Shown here one piece after another: positions 6,829-9,400 of a stretch of 9,400 bases of DNA. Source of the stretch: Bacteriovoracaceae bacterium UBA2394 (GTDB lineage: Bacteria > Bdellovibrionota > UBA2394); NCBI GenBank assembly GCA_002343335.1, contig DDSI01000195.1:1-9400 (forward strand), given 5' to 3'. Position 1 is the first letter of the stretch. Every line of letters begins with the position of its first letter. The notes under the pieces are model-generated. The model searched no databases. It was not told where the DNA came from and worked only from the letters and a program-made list of their open reading frames with translations. A program made the position numbers and the translations under genes.

Positions 6829-7519
6829 GAATCTCTAAACCTTTTATATCTTCGAGGGTTGTCACCTTTACATTTGCCGGATGTCCCTCCATGGTTTGCA
6901 CCTTCGTCCCGATCGCCTCAACCATGGCCGCATCATCCGTAAATTCCTCGGCTGAGTCGGCATAGCGGTCGTGTGCGCGACGAAGCAAGGCATATTCAAA
7001 AAACTGTGGGGTCTGCACGCGCACGAAGCGCGCTCGGGGATGCGTTCGAACCACAGCTCCGGATTCATCTACTTCTTTGAGGGTTTCCACCATCGGCAGC
7101 ACTGGAATTAACGCCGGCGCCTCCAGACTTCGGCTGTAGAGTTGCTTTAAAAACTGGGCGTCTAAAAATGGGCGGGCTCCGTCATGAACGAATACGCGTT
7201 TACAATCTGTATTCACATTCGCGAGTCCGTTTCGAACGGAATCCTGCCTACGAGCGCCGCCGGGCGCCCATAGAATTGGAAATTTTGGACGAAAAGAGGA
7301 AATCTTCTCGGATACAAAAGCTCGGTCCTCGTCGCGAGTGACTATAATCACTTCGCGGAGTGGTAAAACACTAAGCGCCTCAAGTGTGTGATGGAGAAGC
7401 GGTTTCCCGTTCCATTCAATCATGGTTTTTGAAGGCAGATTGGAAAAGCGCTCACCGGCGCTTTTCAAGAAGCGTGACGAACTCCCCGCCGCCACAACGA
7501 TGGCAGAAAGCTCATCCAT
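6821..7519 (-). CDS. ispD: 2-C-methyl-D-erythritol 4-phosphate cytidylyltransferase
   Basis: 232 residues, full length. IspD is the third MEP-pathway enzyme: it transfers CMP from CTP to methylerythritol 4-phosphate. Residues that line up with the E. coli active site are all present: R16 in A-A-G-S-S-S-R (E. coli R20), K31 (K27), D113 in H-D-G-A-R-P (D106), R162 (R157) and K218 in N-V-K-V-T-T (K213). The nucleotide-binding start I-V-V-A-A-G (7-12), G-G-A-R-R-Q-D-S-V (87-95) and T-P-Q-F-F (170-174) are standard. A short insertion after the first motif (F-L-K-S-A-G-E-R-F) lengthens the P-loop. The gene begins 6 nt after carD and overlaps ispF by 8 nt, so carD-ispD-ispF form one transcription unit. 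That order is, to my knowledge, common in deltaproteobacteria and Bdellovibrionota. Confidence 0.97.
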   Translation of the reverse strand: MDELSAIVVAAGSSSRFLKSAGERFSNLPSKTMIEWNGKPLLHHTLEALSVLPLREVIIVTRDEDRAFVSEKISSFRPKFPILWAPGGARRQDSVRNGLANVNTDCKRVFVHDGARPFLDAQFLKQLYSRSLEAPALIPVLPMVETLKEVDESGAVVRTHPRARFVRVQTPQFFEYALLRRAHDRYADSAEEFTDDAAMVEAIGTKVQTMEGHPANVKVTTLEDIKGLEIHD

Positions 7520-7525
7520 TTCATT

Positions 7526-8140
7526 TTATTCTTCGCCGTTGATGGCGATTTGATTGGCTTCGAGTCCAGGGCCGTAGATGTCTTCCACGGTGGCTTCAAC
7601 GGTAGGAACATCGGTTTCTTCAGCGACCGCAAGTTCTTTCACGAGGAAAGTCTTGGCTCGCTCAAGCATTTGTCGTTCACCGAACGATAAAACTTTTTCT
7701 GCACGAAGCACGCAGAGATCACGGAGCACTTCACCAATTTCAAAAATGGAGCCGGTATTAATTTTTTCCATGTACTCGCGATAGCGTCGATTCCACGTGG
7801 TCTGTTCCACGATGACCTTTTTATCGCGCAACATTTTGTAAACTTCTTGAACTTGTTTGCCAGCAACGACGGGACGAACGCCGACGTTGCGCACTTTATC
7901 GAGCGGCACCATGACGGTAACATCACTTTCCAAAATGCGAATCATGTAGAGCGAAATTTTAATCCCAGCGATTTCCTTGGTCTCGATGGATTGAATTTGA
8001 CCAACCCCACGACCCGGATAGACAACTTTTTGGCCGACTTCAAAACTGATCGGCTTATCGTCCTTCTTAGGAAGGTGCCGAGCGTGGGCCATGTTTCTGG
8101 AAAATGGATGACAGCGAACCGCGACTTTTTGCGATCTCAT
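7526..8140 (-). CDS. carD: CarD/CdnL family RNA polymerase-binding transcription regulator
   Basis: 204 residues. CarD/CdnL proteins bind the RNA polymerase beta subunit through an N-terminal Tudor-like domain and stabilise open promoter complexes at rRNA and other promoters. That domain is visible at about 32-92 (F-x-V-G-Q-K-V-V-Y-P-G-R-G-V-G, then M-I-R-I-L and M-V-P-L). The C-terminal helical DNA-contacting domain (about 95-172) carries W116 in T-T-W-N-R-R-Y-R-E-Y-M, aligning with the Trp that wedges into the promoter fork in mycobacterial CarD, followed by E-V-L-R-D-L (137-142) and L-S-F-G-E-R-Q-M-L-E (151-160). An acidic tail (174-204) is extra. The N-terminal 30 residues are not conserved; the ATG at 8140 has weak AGGGG and AAGAG upstream, while an alternative ATG at 8092 (188 residues) has no ribosome binding site. 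It heads the carD-ispD-ispF unit behind a promoter at 8267-8295. Confidence 0.95.
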   Translation of the reverse strand: MRSQKVAVRCHPFSRNMAHARHLPKKDDKPISFEVGQKVVYPGRGVGQIQSIETKEIAGIKISLYMIRILESDVTVMVPLDKVRNVGVRPVVAGKQVQEVYKMLRDKKVIVEQTTWNRRYREYMEKINTGSIFEIGEVLRDLCVLRAEKVLSFGERQMLERAKTFLVKELAVAEETDVPTVEATVEDIYGPGLEANQIAINGEE

Positions 8141-8161
8141 ACTCTTATTACCCCTAATATT

Positions 8162-8201
8162 TGGCCTCGGCGGTTGTTAAAAAAGGGCCGCCGGATGGCC
8201 A
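8162..8201 (-). promoter_or_regulatory. Inverted repeat in the carD 5' leader, possible RNA structure
   Basis: Two nested perfect arms flank a 14-base loop: TGGCC (8162-8166) pairs with GGCCA (8197-8201), and CGGCGG (8168-8173) pairs with CCGCCG (8188-8193), with a 1 by 3 internal mismatch. It lies inside the predicted carD leader and ends about 20 nt upstream of the start codon. On the carD-sense strand an alternative smaller hairpin (GGCC, 7-base loop, GGCC) is followed by C and six Ts, a weak terminator-like shape that uses the same bases as the larger stem. Mutually exclusive structures of this kind can act as attenuators, but the small hairpin has only a 4-bp stem. The pairing is directly visible; the regulatory role is inference. 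Confidence 0.5.
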
Positions 8202-8266
8202 GTAAGTCCTAGAACGATTGAGAACCTTGAATACCCCATGGTTTCTCGGATCGAAAAAGAGCCCTT

Positions 8267-8295
8267 TATATACAACATCGTAAGCGTCCTGTAAA
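8267..8295 (-). promoter_or_regulatory. Sigma70-like promoter for carD-ispD-ispF
   Basis: On the minus strand TTTACA (8295-8290, five of six matches to TTGACA) is followed after exactly 17 bases by TATATA (8272-8267), which runs into TATATAAAG. This would start transcription near 8260 and give a leader of about 120 nt before the carD ATG. It is the best -35/-10 pair in the divergent region. CarD proteins can act on their own promoters in some bacteria, but nothing here shows that. Confidence 0.6.
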
Positions 8296-8500
8296 GAGCG
8301 CAGCTTTTAGGCTTGCATTTCGTTTTAAATGGATTTTAAGATCCGCGCTTTTTTTAGCCTTACCCCCAAAAACCATTGATTCCTGTTTGCGCCGTCACGT
8401 AGCGTCGTTTTTTGAGGGGATTGAGAGGGCGAGTAAATCGGGCCTCTTCATCATAAAAATAGCATTCGTAAAGTTTGGGTTACTGATCCTGCTGAGGGGC

Positions 8501-8522
8501 TAGATCAATAGCTAGGACAATA
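8501..8522 (+). repeat. Tandem 10-base direct repeat upstream of the exported-protein gene
   Basis: TAGATCAATA (8501-8510) and TAGGACAATA (8513-8522) match at 8 of 10 positions with a 12-base period. The pair lies 33 bases before the ATG of the plus-strand gene, where a promoter or operator would be expected. It could be a two-site regulator binding element; it could also be chance. No regulator can be named. Confidence 0.35.
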
Positions 8523-8539
8523 CGGTATTTGGACGCGAT

Positions 8540-8550
8540 AGGAGGGGAGG
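8540..8550 (+). promoter_or_regulatory. Strong ribosome binding site of the plus-strand exported-protein gene
   Basis: AGGAGGGGAGG contains two overlapping Shine-Dalgarno cores, AGGAGG ten bases and GGGAGG five bases before the ATG at 8556. It is the strongest such site in the window. It fixes the start and suggests efficient translation. Confidence 0.8.
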
Positions 8551-8555
8551 CCATT

Positions 8556-9400
8556 ATGGTTCTATCAAGCCGTCTTTTAGGAGGCGCTTTAGTCGCTGCG
8601 GTTTTACTACCGCTGGCAAACGTTCAGGCGAGTGAAATTGAGATCAATTGGAATGACCTCATGAAGGCCGATGAAGAGCAGGCCATCGATGAGTTGGTCA
8701 TCGGCGCGGACACGCTTTTCCGAAGCAAAGTCGATCGAATGCCAGGGATCGCATTTGGAACGATCAATGGCGATGACGTCATTAATCCCACCATTCCAGG
8801 CGGCGGTCTTGGCGGCGGAACGGACCCTTGGGAGCCCCTTCCACAAGACCCTCTTACTCCCGGTGATGGCACCATTCCCGGTTGGGATGATTCGCTTATG
8901 CCCGGCCTTGGATTCTCTCAGAAAAATGGCGGCGCGGAGTGGGTGGCCCTCGAGGTGCTCTTTCAAACTCTCAACTTCTACGGTGTGGTTCACTACGTGG
9001 AGAAGAACGGCTCCGTCATTAATTTCAAAATCATGCAGTCGAAGAGCGGCTACTTCAAAGATCTAAATAAGTTAGACGTCGCCTATGCAGTTCGCGAATT
9101 TGGACGCTATTTGAAGGCCGCCCTTTGCAACAATCCTTCGATGGAAAATTTCTACCGAATGTTTGCGCAAGTTCCGCCGGAAGAAATCGGTCTTCGATTT
9201 AAGTACGATATGGCGTGGGCGCTCCTCGGAAATGCCCTGCCTAAGGATCCCAATGAAATTATGAAGCTGAGCACGCGATGGCAGACCCTCAATCAGGTTC
9301 TGAATTCCACGAGCTTCTCGAAGTCGGAAGATCCCGCTCAAGCCAAAGAATATCGCTCTTGGGTTTCGTATATGTCGGACATCGTCAAGATGCTCTCGGG
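8556..9400 (+). CDS. Exported protein of unknown function with a Gly/Pro-rich linker (3' end outside window)
   Basis: The frame from the ATG at 8556 stays open for 281 codons to the right edge, so the C-terminus is missing. A Sec signal peptide covers residues 1-25 (M-V-L-S-S-R, hydrophobic core 7-21, V-Q-A|S cleavage). Residues 26-70 are charged and contain E-I-E-I-N-W-N-D-L. Residues of about 77-118 form a low-complexity linker rich in Gly, Pro, Asp and Trp (P-G-G-G-L-G-G-G-T-D and P-G-W-D-D). A folded domain follows from about 125, with E-W-V-A-L-E-V-L-F-Q-T-L, an F-Y-G-V-V-H-Y-V strand and several helices rich in Trp and Tyr. It contains a single Cys (191). I recognise no family. Third-position GC is high and the frame is clean, and the strong ribosome binding site and signal peptide make it a real gene. 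Minus-strand frames inside it are shadows. A periplasmic or surface role is inferred from the signal peptide. Confidence 0.85.
   Translation, partial: MVLSSRLLGGALVAAVLLPLANVQASEIEINWNDLMKADEEQAIDELVIGADTLFRSKVDRMPGIAFGTINGDDVINPTIPGGGLGGGTDPWEPLPQDPLTPGDGTIPGWDDSLMPGLGFSQKNGGAEWVALEVLFQTLNFYGVVHYVEKNGSVINFKIMQSKSGYFKDLNKLDVAYAVREFGRYLKAALCNNPSMENFYRMFAQVPPEEIGLRFKYDMAWALLGNALPKDPNEIMKLSTRWQTLNQVLNSTSFSKSEDPAQAKEYRSWVSYMSDIVKMLS

Larger units (their letters stand above)
8141..8555. other. Divergent intergenic region between carD and the plus-strand exported-protein gene
   Basis: 415 bases with no supportable gene on either strand. It holds the carD promoter (8267-8295), the carD leader with a strong inverted repeat (8162-8201), a tandem 10-base repeat (8501-8522) and the purine-rich ribosome binding site of the plus-strand gene. 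A looser inverted repeat pairs CCCCCAAAAA (8363-8372) with TTTTTTGAGGGG (8408-8419) across a 35-base loop. I found no convincing -35/-10 pair for the plus-strand gene. The middle (about 8300-8460) has several T- and A-runs but no recognisable RNA gene. Confidence 0.7.

Noticed and set aside
8469..8476. TAAAGTTT, an exact FliA (sigma28) -35 match upstream of the plus-strand gene
   Set aside because: The sequence 11 bases downstream matches only about four of eight positions of the GCCGATAA -10 element, so it is probably chance.
8607..9341. Minus-strand frames at 8607-8993 and 9072-9341
   Set aside because: They lie opposite the open plus-strand frame that starts at 8556 and has a signal peptide and a strong ribosome binding site. 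The minus frames have neither.
1..9400. CRISPR arrays, tRNA or rRNA genes, insertion sequences, phage genes, toxin-antitoxin pairs
   Set aside because: No regularly spaced repeats, no cloverleaf-like segments and no transposase, integrase or phage-like proteins were seen. The HEPN-like protein has no adjacent antitoxin-type partner.

Overview
The window is a dense bacterial locus that carries two lineage signals. Positions 1 to about 2620 read like a Saccharibacteria/Patescibacteria (CPR) genome: GatA, GatC, the first 20 codons of GatB and a small CPR-type membrane protein. Positions of about 2670 to 9400 read like a Bdellovibrionota/deltaproteobacterial genome: CarD, IspD, IspF, GluRS, the N-terminal three quarters of UvrB and two exported proteins. 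CPR bacteria generally lack CarD and the MEP pathway. The two parts meet in frame inside uvrB, near the conserved helicase motif [12 protein letters not shown] (about 2620-2668). An assembly or amplification chimera is the simplest explanation, with natural recombination as the alternative. The lineage calls rest on recognising protein motifs, not on a database search.

Layout, right to left along the minus strand. A sigma70-like promoter (8267-8295) drives carD through a leader of about 120 nt that contains a strong inverted repeat. carD is followed 6 nt later by ispD, which overlaps ispF by 8 nt. After a gap of about 100 nt comes a gene for a small exported protein, then gltX, then uvrB, whose Shine-Dalgarno sequence overlaps the gltX stop codon. 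Past the presumed junction come gatC, gatA, a membrane HEPN-like protein and the start of gatB, each overlapping the next by 1-4 nt. On the plus strand, divergent from carD, a gene for an exported protein of unknown function starts at 8556 and is still open at the window edge, 281 codons later.

Function. gatCAB makes Gln-tRNA(Gln) and/or Asn-tRNA(Asn) by transamidation. gltX charges tRNA with glutamate. These would look like one pathway, but if the junction is artefactual they come from different organisms and should not be read as partners. ispD and ispF are two steps of MEP isoprenoid synthesis. CarD is an RNA polymerase-binding regulator, and uvrB is nucleotide excision repair. No tRNA, rRNA, CRISPR array, insertion sequence or prophage gene is visible.
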